From Microbacterium phyllosphaerae (lineage in GTDB: Bacteria; Actinomycetota; Actinomycetes; Actinomycetales; Microbacteriaceae): a stretch of 64,000 nucleotides of DNA. The stretch is from positions 3,658,001 through 3,722,000 of the forward strand of contig NZ_JAGIOA010000001.1 of assembly GCF_017876435.1 (NCBI RefSeq). The letters run 5' to 3'. Positions 43,946 to 51,946 of the stretch are shown here, piece after piece. A program made the position numbers and the translations under genes. Every line of letters starts with the position of its first letter. Position 1 is the first letter of the stretch. Below the pieces are notes generated by a model. The model had not been told where the DNA came from. It did no database searches and was given only the letters and a program-made list of their open reading frames with translations.

Positions 43946-44856
43946 GCTCTGTCCCCTCCCCCGCATCCACCACCCCCGAGGTCGTCTGCGTGGGCGAGTC
44001 CATGGGTCTCGTCACGGCACTCGGCGCACCGCTCGCCGAGACCGAGACGGCAGCTCTCGGGCTCGCGGGCGCCGAGGGCAACGTCGCAGTGGGCCTTGTC
44101 GCAGCCGGGCATACGGCGGCGTGGGCCTCTCGTCTCGGCGACGACCCGATCGGCGAGCGGATCTCCACCGAGCTCGCTCGTCGAGGCGTCGAGCTGTGGG
44201 TCACGACCGATGCGGATGCTCCGACCGGCGTCATGTTCAAGGATCCCGGCGTCGAATCCTCCTCCGTCTACTACTATCGCCGCGGCTCCGCGGCCTCCCT
44301 GATGGCTCCGGGGTTCCTCGACGCCGCACAGCTCGCCGGCGTCCGGATCGTGCACACCACCGGCATCACCCCCGCGCTCTCCCCGTCGTGCCGCGCGATG
44401 GTCGACCAGCTCTCCGTCGATGCCCGCGCAGCAGGTGCCCTCGTCTCCTTCGACGTGAACGATCGTCGCGCGCTGTGGACCATGCAGGATGCCGCAGAGA
44501 CGCTGGCCCGCCTCGCGGATGCCGCCGACATCGCGTTCGTCGGACGCGATGAGGCCGAGCGCATCTGGGGCACCGTGACGCCCGCCGCGATCCGCGCCCA
44601 CCTCCCCCACTGCGGTCTGCTGATCGTCAAGGACGGCGACATCGGTGCGACGGCGTTCCGCGGTGACGCCGAGCCGGTGTTCGTGCCCGCTCCGCGCGTC
44701 GACGTCGTCGAGCCGGTCGGCGCCGGCGACGCGTTCGCCGCAGGGTTCCTCGCCGCGACCCTCGACGGCGCCGACCTCGCCGACCGCCTCTCCGCCGGGC
44801 ATGCCGCCGCCGCCCGTGTGCTCACGACGCACGGCGACCTGCCTCCGCTGATCTGA
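43942..44856 (+). CDS. PfkB family carbohydrate kinase, possibly 2-keto-3-deoxygluconate kinase
   Basis: Sugar kinase of 304 aa. The N-terminal G-rich segment is GAEGNVAVGLVAAGHTAAWASRLGDDPIGE, and the C-terminal PfkB signature is PVGAGDAFAAGFL (about residues 256-268; Asp262 is the catalytic base). The VGESM(G)xxxA N-terminal phrase resembles 2-keto-3-deoxygluconate kinases, which handle sugar acids released from uronate-containing glycans; a link to the heparinase-like locus at 4 kb is possible but far away. ATG 43942 overlaps the MFS stop. The substrate is not certain. Confidence 0.85.
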   Translation: MSSVPSPASTTPEVVCVGESMGLVTALGAPLAETETAALGLAGAEGNVAVGLVAAGHTAAWASRLGDDPIGERISTELARRGVELWVTTDADAPTGVMFKDPGVESSSVYYYRRGSAASLMAPGFLDAAQLAGVRIVHTTGITPALSPSCRAMVDQLSVDARAAGALVSFDVNDRRALWTMQDAAETLARLADAADIAFVGRDEAERIWGTVTPAAIRAHLPHCGLLIVKDGDIGATAFRGDAEPVFVPAPRVDVVEPVGAGDAFAAGFLAATLDGADLADRLSAGHAAAARVLTTHGDLPPLI

Positions 44857-44898
44857 CCTCACGTGACCGCGACCGAGCTGCCCTGCGTATCCCGGTCG

Positions 44899-44904
44899 TA
44901 GGCT
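44899..44904 (+). promoter_or_regulatory. Leaderless -10 for hydrolase gene
   Basis: TAGGCT, exactly six bases before ATG 44911. Confidence 0.5.
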
Positions 44905-44910
44905 TGCTGC

Positions 44911-45669
44911 ATGCCCGCACCGCTCTCGTTGCCTCGCATCTCCTGGGGAGACCCGACGTCTGACCGCCGCGTCCTCCTCGTGCACGGACTCGGCTCGTCC
45001 GGTGCACTCATGTGGCGCCTCGGCACCGCTCTGGCAGACGCGGGCCGGCACGCGACCGCGATCGATCTGCGCGGCCACGGAGACGCCCCTCGAGCCCTCG
45101 ACTACTCGGTCGCCGCCTACGGCGCAGACCTCGTCGCAACGCTCCCCGACGGCGGCGGACCGTGGGATGCCGTCGTCGGCCACTCGCTCGGTGGCGCCTC
45201 GGCCACGGTGGCCGCGGCATCCGACCCCGAGTGGACCCGCCGACTCGTGCTCCTCGACCCCGCGATCCTCGTCGGCGGCCGCGACGCCACGATCGTGCGC
45301 AAGAGCCAGGAGCGCGCGTTCGCCGACAACCGGGTCGAGCTGGTGCAGCAGGAGCATCCGCACTGGCATCCGCAGGACTGGGAGCTCAAGGTCGACGCGG
45401 TGCACCGCACGAGCGCCTGGGCCGTCGAGCAGACGAGCAGGCAGAACACTCCCTGGGATGTCACGGCGGATGCCGCGCGTCTGACCGTACCCACGCACGT
45501 GATCGCCTCGGATCCCGCGGTCTACAGCATCTTCACCGGCGATGTCGCGGCTGGTTTGCTCGCCTCGAACCCGCTCATCACGATGTCGGTGGTCGCGGGA
45601 TCGGGGCACTCGCTGCACCGCGACAAGCCCGAGGAGACCATCCGACAGCTGGAAGAGGCACTCGCATGA
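44911..45669 (+). CDS. Alpha/beta hydrolase
   Basis: Alpha/beta hydrolase of 252 aa: oxyanion loop VLLVHGLGSSGAL, acid/turn IDLRGHGDAP, nucleophile elbow GHSLGGAS (Ser92) and C-terminal His in GSGHSLHRDKPEE. Its stop overlaps the start of the acyl-CoA-dehydrogenase-like gene (ATGA), so the two act in one process, perhaps ester or thioester hydrolysis linked to a flavin-dependent step. The leaderless TAGGCT box supports ATG 44911. Confidence 0.88.
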   Translation: MPAPLSLPRISWGDPTSDRRVLLVHGLGSSGALMWRLGTALADAGRHATAIDLRGHGDAPRALDYSVAAYGADLVATLPDGGGPWDAVVGHSLGGASATVAAASDPEWTRRLVLLDPAILVGGRDATIVRKSQERAFADNRVELVQQEHPHWHPQDWELKVDAVHRTSAWAVEQTSRQNTPWDVTADAARLTVPTHVIASDPAVYSIFTGDVAAGLLASNPLITMSVVAGSGHSLHRDKPEETIRQLEEALA

Positions 45670-46826
45670 GCACGTTCGATCCGACCGCGTTCCTCCCCGA
45701 CGATCTGCTCGAGCGCATCCGCGAACGGGCGCCGATCCACGACCGCGACAACACGTTCCCGCAGCAGGACCTCGATGAGCTCCGCGACGCGGGCTACCTC
45801 TCGATCCTCGTGCCGACCGAACGCGGGGGCGCGGGCCTGGGTCTCGCCGAGGCGGCGATCCTGCAGCAGCGCCTCGCCACGGCGGCGCCGGCGACGGCCC
45901 TCGCCATCAACATGCACCTCGTCTGGACGGGCGTCGCCAAGGTCTTCTCCGACCGCGGCGTCCCCGGCCTCGACTTCGTGCAGGACGGCGCGGTCGCCGG
46001 CGAGGTCTTCGCGTTCGGCATCAGCGAGGGCGGCAACGACCTCGTGCTGTTCGGCAGCGACACGGATGCCGTGCCGACCGCCGACGGCGGCTACTCCTTC
46101 ACCGGCACCAAGATCTTCACCTCGCTCGCGCCCGTCTGGACGCGGCTCGGCCTGCACGGACTCGACACCACGAGCCCCGACGCCCCCAAGCTCGTGTTCG
46201 CCTTCGTCGAGCGCACCGATGCGGTCGTCACGGGTGACGACTGGGACACCCTCGGCATGCGCGGGACGCAGAGCAGGACGACCCGCCTGAACGGGGCAGT
46301 CGCCGATGCCGCCCACGTGGTGCGCCGCATCGATCCGGGCCCGAACCCCGACCCCATCGTGTTCGGCATCTTCTCGGTCTTCGAGATCCTGCTCGCCTCG
46401 GTGTACACCGGCATTGCGCGACGCGCGCTCGACCTCGCGGTCGAGACCGCCCAGAAGCGCCGCTCGAAGAAGACGGGCGCCGCCTACAGCCAGGACCCCG
46501 ACATCCGCTGGCGGATCGCCGATATGGGCCTCGCGTACGACGCCCTGCCGCCACAGATCGCCGCACTCGCCCGCGACGTCGACGAGAAGGTCGACAACGG
46601 CGCCCGCTGGTTCACCCTGCTCTCGGGAGTCAAACACCGCGCCATCACCATGTCGAAGCACGTCGTCGATCAGGCCATGCTCGTCGCGGGCGGCGGCTCG
46701 TACTTCTCGTCGAACGAGCTCTCGCGCTTGTACCGCGATGTGCTGGCGGGGGCCTTCCACCCGTCCGACCCGGAGTCGGCGCACGCCACCGCGGCGAGCG
46801 CGTGGCTGGGACCGCTGGAGTCCTAA
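45666..46826 (+). CDS. Acyl-CoA dehydrogenase-like flavoprotein
   Basis: FAD protein of 386 aa with the acyl-CoA dehydrogenase fold (N-terminal helical domain, DLVLFGSDTDAV..YSFTGTKIFTSLAP beta domain, RSKKTGAAYSQDPDIRWRIADMGLAYDA helical domain). The C-terminal segment where the catalytic Glu of typical acyl-CoA dehydrogenases lies (usually YEGT-like) instead reads RLYRDVLAGAFHPSDPE; this looks like flavin-dependent monooxygenases or oxidases of the same fold (Acyl-CoA_dh_2). So the activity may not be beta-dehydrogenation. ATG 45666 overlaps the hydrolase stop. Followed by the second Lrp gene 89 bp later. Confidence 0.85.
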   Translation: MSTFDPTAFLPDDLLERIRERAPIHDRDNTFPQQDLDELRDAGYLSILVPTERGGAGLGLAEAAILQQRLATAAPATALAINMHLVWTGVAKVFSDRGVPGLDFVQDGAVAGEVFAFGISEGGNDLVLFGSDTDAVPTADGGYSFTGTKIFTSLAPVWTRLGLHGLDTTSPDAPKLVFAFVERTDAVVTGDDWDTLGMRGTQSRTTRLNGAVADAAHVVRRIDPGPNPDPIVFGIFSVFEILLASVYTGIARRALDLAVETAQKRRSKKTGAAYSQDPDIRWRIADMGLAYDALPPQIAALARDVDEKVDNGARWFTLLSGVKHRAITMSKHVVDQAMLVAGGGSYFSSNELSRLYRDVLAGAFHPSDPESAHATAASAWLGPLES

Positions 46827-46864
46827 CCCCGGTATTCTGCGGTTTCCCCGTCAGAGAACGAGAA

Positions 46865-46914
46865 ATTCTGCGGAATCGGTTGAAGAGAGCCCGCTCCGGT
46901 GCGAGGATCGCATC
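46865..46914 (+). promoter_or_regulatory. Promoter and putative box of second Lrp gene
   Basis: TTGAAG (46880-46885), 17-bp spacer, GAGGAT (46903-46908), six bases, ATG 46915: leaderless layout as at the first Lrp gene. GGAATCGGTTG (46872-46882) overlaps the -35 at the identical distance from the start (43 bp). The ATTC-TGCG-GAAT inverted repeat (46865-46876) lies just upstream, and a related ATTCTGCGG sits near 46834. Confidence 0.55.
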
Positions 46915-47382
46915 ATGGCGTCCTCGAAGAAGCACCCCCCACTGGATGATGTCGCGAAGACGATCATCGAGCTGCTCCAGGAGGATGGGCGCCGCTCGTA
47001 CTCCGACATCGGCCGCGAGGTGGGCCTGAGCGAGGCCGCCGTGCGGCAGCGTGTGCAGCGCCTCACCGAGTCCGGTGTCATGCAGATCGTCGCGGTCACC
47101 GACCCGATGCAGCTGGGCTTTCCCCGGCAGGCGATGATCGGCATCCGGGTCTCCGGGGACACCCGGATCGTCGCCGAGGCCATCGCCGAGATCCCCGCGA
47201 TCGACTACGTCGTGATCACGGTCGGATCCTTCGACATCCTCGCCGAGGTCGTCTGCGAGGACGACGAAGACCTGCTCGCCATGATCAACGACCACATCCG
47301 CCCGATCGACGGGGTGCTGTCGACCGAGACCTTCATCTACGCCAAGCTGCAGAAGCAGCTCTACAACTGGGGGACCAGATGA
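46915..47382 (+). CDS. Lrp/AsnC family regulator, second paralogue
   Basis: Regulator of 155 aa, paralogue of the protein at 17215: helix-turn-helix (VAKTIIELLQEDGRRSYSDIGREVGLSEAAVRQRVQRL) and RAM domain (VVITVGSFDILAEVVCEDDEDLLAMINDHI). The end LYNWGTR is identical in both. ATG 46915 fits a leaderless promoter and the upstream ORF extension runs through the ACAD-like gene in a different frame, so is rejected. It overlaps the aminotransferase start (ATGA) and likely controls it. Confidence 0.9.
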   Translation: MASSKKHPPLDDVAKTIIELLQEDGRRSYSDIGREVGLSEAAVRQRVQRLTESGVMQIVAVTDPMQLGFPRQAMIGIRVSGDTRIVAEAIAEIPAIDYVVITVGSFDILAEVVCEDDEDLLAMINDHIRPIDGVLSTETFIYAKLQKQLYNWGTR

Positions 47383-48773
47383 GCACGCAACGCACGACAC
47401 CGTCCGAGGCCGAACTCCAGGCGATGGCCAAGGACCATCTGTGGATGCACTTCACGCGACAGTCCACGATGGAGAAGAGCGGCGTCCCGATCATCGTCAA
47501 GGGCGACGGGCACCGCATCTGGGACTCGAAGGGCAAGGAGTACTTCGACGGCCTCGCCGGGCTCTTCGTCGTGAACGCCGGGCACGGTCGCCGTCGTCTC
47601 GCCGAGGCCGCCGCCAAGCAGGCATCCGAGCTCTCCTTCTTCCCGCTCTGGTCATACGCGCACCCCGCAGCGATCGAACTCGCCGACCGGCTCGCCGACG
47701 AGGCCCCCGGCGACCTCAACCGCGTGTTCTTCTCCACCGGCGGCGGCGAGGCCGTCGAGACCGCGTTCAAGCTCGCGAAGCACTACTGGAAGCTGCAGGG
47801 CAAGCCCACCAAGCACAAGGTCATCTCGCGCTCGGTCGCCTACCACGGCACCCCGCAGGGAGCCCTCGCGATCACCGGCATCCCTGCGATGAAGTCGATG
47901 TTCGAGCCGGTCACTCCCGGCGGCTTCCGAGTGCCGAACACCAACTTCTACCGCGCGGCCGAGATGGGCGGTCCGAGCGACGACCTCGAGGCCTTCGGGC
48001 GTTGGGCCGCCGACCGCATCGAGGAGATGATCCTGTTCGAGGGCGCAGACACGGTGGCCGCCGTCTTCCTCGAACCGGTGCAGAACTCTGGTGGATGCTT
48101 CCCGCCGCCTCCCGGCTACTTCGCCCGGGTGCGCGAGATCTGCGACCGCCACGATGTGCTGCTCGTCTCCGACGAGGTCATCTGCGCGTTCGGTCGACTC
48201 GGCCACACCTTCGCCTGCACCGGTCTCGGCTATGTGCCCGACATGATCACGTGCGCCAAGGGCATGACCAGCGGCTACTCGCCGATCGGCGCCACGGTCA
48301 TCAGCGACCGGATCTACGAGCCCTTCTCGAAGGGCGACGTGTCGTTCCCGCACGGTTACACGTTCGGCGGGCACCCGGTCTCCGCCGCGGTCGCACTCGA
48401 GAACCTCGCGATCTTCGACGAGGAGGGACTCAACGAGCACGTGCGCGAGAACTCGCCGCTGTTCCGTGCCGAACTCGAGACGCTGCTCGACCTCCCGATC
48501 GTCGGAGACGTGCGCGGTGACGGCTACTTCTTCGGCATCGAGCTGGTGAAGGACAAGGCCACGAGGGAGACGTTCGACGACGACGAGTCCGAGCGACTGC
48601 TGCGCGGCTTCCTGTCGCCCGCCCTGTTCGAGGCCGGGCTCTACTGCCGCGCCGACGACCGCGGCGACCCCGTGATCCAGCTCGCGCCGCCGCTCACGAT
48701 CGGCCCTGCCGAGTTCCGCGAGATCGGACAGATCCTGCGCGGCGTGCTCTCGGACGCGCAGTCGGTGCTCTAG
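47379..48773 (+). CDS. Class III aminotransferase, putrescine/diamine-pyruvate type
   Basis: PLP-dependent aminotransferase of 464 aa (fold type I, class III). The Schiff-base lysine is Lys294 in DMITCAKGMTSG, the Asp that pairs with the PLP nitrogen lies in LLVSDEVICAFGR, and FFSTGGGEAVETAFKLA holds the phosphate-binding loop. Overall it resembles SpuC-type putrescine-pyruvate aminotransferases (HLWMHFTRQSTMEK start). It is coupled to the second Lrp gene (ATGA). Together they fit amine-induced diamine catabolism producing an aminoaldehyde for the dehydrogenases at 15.7 or 54.9 kb. Confidence 0.85.
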   Translation: MSTQRTTPSEAELQAMAKDHLWMHFTRQSTMEKSGVPIIVKGDGHRIWDSKGKEYFDGLAGLFVVNAGHGRRRLAEAAAKQASELSFFPLWSYAHPAAIELADRLADEAPGDLNRVFFSTGGGEAVETAFKLAKHYWKLQGKPTKHKVISRSVAYHGTPQGALAITGIPAMKSMFEPVTPGGFRVPNTNFYRAAEMGGPSDDLEAFGRWAADRIEEMILFEGADTVAAVFLEPVQNSGGCFPPPPGYFARVREICDRHDVLLVSDEVICAFGRLGHTFACTGLGYVPDMITCAKGMTSGYSPIGATVISDRIYEPFSKGDVSFPHGYTFGGHPVSAAVALENLAIFDEEGLNEHVRENSPLFRAELETLLDLPIVGDVRGDGYFFGIELVKDKATRETFDDDESERLLRGFLSPALFEAGLYCRADDRGDPVIQLAPPLTIGPAEFREIGQILRGVLSDAQSVL

Positions 48774-48791
48774 CCCTCAGTCAGTTCGGGA

Positions 48792-50330
48792 TCAGCCGGA
48801 TGTCGCGGTGCGCCGCCTCGCGAGAAGTGCGAGGTGGAGCGCCGCGATCGTCTCGCCGTCGTCGAGGTCGGCTCCGAGCAGATCGCCGATCAGCGTGAGC
48901 CGCTGATAGAACACCGACCGAGACAGGTGGCTCGCCGCCGCTGCCGCCGAGCGATTGCCCGGGTGGGCGACGAGGGCTGCGAGCACGTCGAGCAGGTCGC
49001 CGCGGCGCTCACGATCGTGTCGGATCAGCGGCGACAGCATCCGCTCGCTGTGCTCATGCAGTCGGTGGTCGTCGCGCAGGGTCGCGACGAGCCGTTCGAG
49101 CGGGCGGTCGTCGACGCGGCGTACCCGGGCCCCCGCCTCGGCACGATCGCTGTCGGCGAGGTCGCGCGCCGCTCGCAGAGAGCCGAGCAGACCGAGCACG
49201 TCGTCGGCGACCGGCCCCACGAACACTGCGCGGTCGGGACCGGCGATGCGCAGCAGCACCTCGTCGGACAGCCCGGTGGACGCGGGCACCGAGAGCAGTG
49301 CGACGTCATCGCCGTCGACACGCGCGGCCATCACCGCGAATCCCGCCTGCCGCGCACGATAGGCGAGCTCGCTGATCGAGCCGTTGCCGCGTGCCACGAT
49401 CCCGTGGCAGTGGCGGCCTCGGAGCGCGAAGCCGCCGGCGCGCAGCCGTGCATCGATGTCCTCAGCCTTGGCGAAGCGCGCGCCGAGCAGGTCGTCGATC
49501 ACCCCACGCTGGGCGAGCAGCGACCATTCGGCGTCGCCGCCGTCGGCGATGCATCCGAAGGCCAGGGCTGTCGCGCCCTGTTCGAGAACCGTGACCCGAC
49601 CGGCGGGGTGCGCGGCGCCCGGCAGAGCGAGGAGCGTGCCCCAGCGCACCCCGCGCGCCTGTACGGCCACCCTCTCGGCCGCGCTGCGGTTCCCGAGCAC
49701 CTCGGCGACCGCCATTCCGAGTCCCTCGGTCGCGATCACCTCGCCTGCGAGATTCTCGAGCACGACCGGGGATCCGAGCGCTCTGGCGGTCTCGGAGACC
49801 ACGACGTCGGCGGGAGCCCCCTGCAGACTCAACGCGGTGAAGAGCTCGTGCAGGTGCTGCCGTTCGCGCAGCGCCTGCGTCTGTGCGGCGATCAACGCAT
49901 GATGCACCGCCTCGGTCACCGCGACGAACTTGACCTCGTGCGTGAGCGCGATGAGGGCCAGACCCACCGTGGCGCAGACGTCGACGACCGGCTGCGGAAC
50001 GCTCTGACGGGCGGTCTTCAGCTCGAACACGATGCCGGCGATGCCCGCCCGATGCAGGCTCGACGCGAAGTCCCGCAGCTCGGCCTCATCGACCGGCCAC
50101 CCCGCCCCGGTGGTCAGCAGCAGCTCGCCGCCGTCGAGTAGACGTGCGACTCCGACGCTGTCGGACACGTGCGCCCAGCGCACGGCGGCGCCGAGTGCGG
50201 CTCCGCCGACGATCACGTCGGGCTCGCCCTGCTGCACCGCGGCCTCTGCGAGGACGTCGGCGACCGTCAGGAAGACCGCACTCGCCGGACGATCTGTCCG
50301 ATCATCGGCGATGTCGCTACGTTCTGACAC
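48792..50330 (-). CDS. PucR family transcriptional regulator
   Basis: Regulator of 512 aa of the PucR type: N-terminal PucR domain (VFLTVADVLAEAAVQQGEPDVIVGG about 20-44) and a C-terminal helix-turn-helix (HPGNRSAAAAASHLSRSVFYQRL about 460-482) that marks the HTH_30 class. It starts at GTG 50330 after GAGGAG. It is divergent from the MmsA-type dehydrogenase and the omega-aminotransferase, which it probably activates in response to a pyrimidine- or amine-derived metabolite such as beta-alanine (inference from the gene pair). Confidence 0.88.
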   Translation of the reverse strand: MSERSDIADDRTDRPASAVFLTVADVLAEAAVQQGEPDVIVGGAALGAAVRWAHVSDSVGVARLLDGGELLLTTGAGWPVDEAELRDFASSLHRAGIAGIVFELKTARQSVPQPVVDVCATVGLALIALTHEVKFVAVTEAVHHALIAAQTQALRERQHLHELFTALSLQGAPADVVVSETARALGSPVVLENLAGEVIATEGLGMAVAEVLGNRSAAERVAVQARGVRWGTLLALPGAAHPAGRVTVLEQGATALAFGCIADGGDAEWSLLAQRGVIDDLLGARFAKAEDIDARLRAGGFALRGRHCHGIVARGNGSISELAYRARQAGFAVMAARVDGDDVALLSVPASTGLSDEVLLRIAGPDRAVFVGPVADDVLGLLGSLRAARDLADSDRAEAGARVRRVDDRPLERLVATLRDDHRLHEHSERMLSPLIRHDRERRGDLLDVLAALVAHPGNRSAAAAASHLSRSVFYQRLTLIGDLLGADLDDGETIAALHLALLARRRTATSG

Positions 50331-50427
50331 CGTTCAGGCTCCTCGTGCTCTGTGATCATGGGAGGAAGTCAGCGTATCGCGCCTCGGTCAGAGTGTTCGA
50401 TACGGATTCGTACCCCGAAGGAGCCCC

Positions 50428-51912
50428 GTGGACATCGTCCGTCACCTCATCAATGGAGCAGAGACCGCCGACGCGGCACGCACGGGTCAGGTCTTCGACC
50501 CGGCCACCGGTCAGGTCTCGAAGCAGGTCGCCTTCGCTTCCACCGCCGAGGTCGACGAGGCGATCGCCGCCGCGGCATCCGCTCTGCCCGCCTGGCGCGA
50601 GACGAGCCTCATCAAGCGGGCCGACGTGTTCTTCCGTCTGCGCCAGCTGCTCAAGGAGCGCACGCCCGAGCTCGCGGCGATCGTCACCTCGGAGCACGGA
50701 AAGGTGCTCTCGGATGCCGCGGGCGAGGTCTCGCGCGGCATCGAGAACGTCGAGTTCGCCGCCGGTCTCGTGCACCTGCTCAAGGGCGAGCGCAGCGAGC
50801 AGGTCTCGCGCGGGGTCGACGTGCACTCGGTCAAGCAGCCCGTCGGTGTCGTCGCCGCGATCACGCCCTTCAACTTCCCCGTCATGGTGCCGCTGTGGAT
50901 GGTCGCCTCGGCGATCGCCTGCGGCAACACCGTGGTGCTCAAGCCGAGCGAGAAGGACCCGTCGGCCTCGATCTGGCTCGCCAAGCTCTTCCAGGAGGCG
51001 GGGCTCCCCGACGGCGTGCTCAACGTCGTGCACGGCGACAAGGAGGCCGTCGACGCTCTGCTCGAATCGCCGCGCGTGAACGCGATCAGCTTCGTCGGCT
51101 CGACGCCCATCGCCCGGTCGATCTACCAGCGCGCGGCGACCGCGGGCAAGCGTGTCCAGGCTCTCGGCGGCGCGAAGAACCACATGGTCGTGATGCCGGA
51201 TGCCGACATCGACGCTGCAGCCGACGCCGCCGTCTCCGCCGCGTACGGCTCGGCCGGCGAGCGCTGCATGGCCGTGTCGGTGCTCGTCGCGGTCGGCGAC
51301 ATCGCCGACGACCTCGTCGCCGCGATCGCCTCGCGCATCGAGGGCCTCACGATCGGCGCCGGCACGGACGCAGCGAGCGAGATGGGCCCGCTCATCACGC
51401 GCGAGCACCGCGACCGCGTCGCCTCGTACGTGACGGGAGCCGACGCCGAGGGTGCGACCGTGGTGGTCGACGGCACGACGAAGGAGTTCGACTCGGACGG
51501 ATTCTTCATCGGAGTCAGCCTGATCGACCGCGTCGCCCCCGGCATGAAGGTGTACGACGACGAGATCTTCGGCCCGGTCCTCTCGGTCGTGCGCGTCGAG
51601 ACCTACGCCGAGGCCGTCGAGCTCGTCAACGCGAACGCCTACGGCAACGGCACCGCGATCTTCACACGTGACGGCGGCACCGCCCGCCAGTACGAGTTCG
51701 ACATCGAGGTCGGCATGGTCGGCGTCAACGTGCCGATCCCCGTGCCGATCGGCGCCTACTCGTTCGGCGGCTGGAAGGACTCGCTGTTCGGCGACTCGCA
51801 CATCTACGGCCCCGAGTCGGTGCACTTCTACACTCGGTCGAAGGTGGTCACCACTCGCTGGCCCGACCACACGCCCTCGCAGATCGACCTGGGCTTCCCG
51901 AGCAACCACTGA
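50428..51912 (+). CDS. mmsA: CoA-acylating (methyl)malonate-semialdehyde dehydrogenase
   Basis: CoA-dependent aldehyde dehydrogenase of 494 aa. The catalytic Cys is Cys280 in GERCM, and the region where ordinary aldehyde dehydrogenases have the Glu base reads GGAKNH (residues 247-252), the hallmark of methylmalonate-semialdehyde dehydrogenase. It converts methylmalonate or malonate semialdehyde, CoA and NAD to propionyl- or acetyl-CoA, CO2 and NADH. GTG 50428 follows AAGGAG. The next gene is an aminotransferase; together they fit beta-alanine or 3-aminoisobutyrate breakdown. Confidence 0.93.
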   Translation: MDIVRHLINGAETADAARTGQVFDPATGQVSKQVAFASTAEVDEAIAAAASALPAWRETSLIKRADVFFRLRQLLKERTPELAAIVTSEHGKVLSDAAGEVSRGIENVEFAAGLVHLLKGERSEQVSRGVDVHSVKQPVGVVAAITPFNFPVMVPLWMVASAIACGNTVVLKPSEKDPSASIWLAKLFQEAGLPDGVLNVVHGDKEAVDALLESPRVNAISFVGSTPIARSIYQRAATAGKRVQALGGAKNHMVVMPDADIDAAADAAVSAAYGSAGERCMAVSVLVAVGDIADDLVAAIASRIEGLTIGAGTDAASEMGPLITREHRDRVASYVTGADAEGATVVVDGTTKEFDSDGFFIGVSLIDRVAPGMKVYDDEIFGPVLSVVRVETYAEAVELVNANAYGNGTAIFTRDGGTARQYEFDIEVGMVGVNVPIPVPIGAYSFGGWKDSLFGDSHIYGPESVHFYTRSKVVTTRWPDHTPSQIDLGFPSNH

Positions 51913-51946
51913 GCTCCCGAGCAGACAGAGAACGGAGACACGAGAC

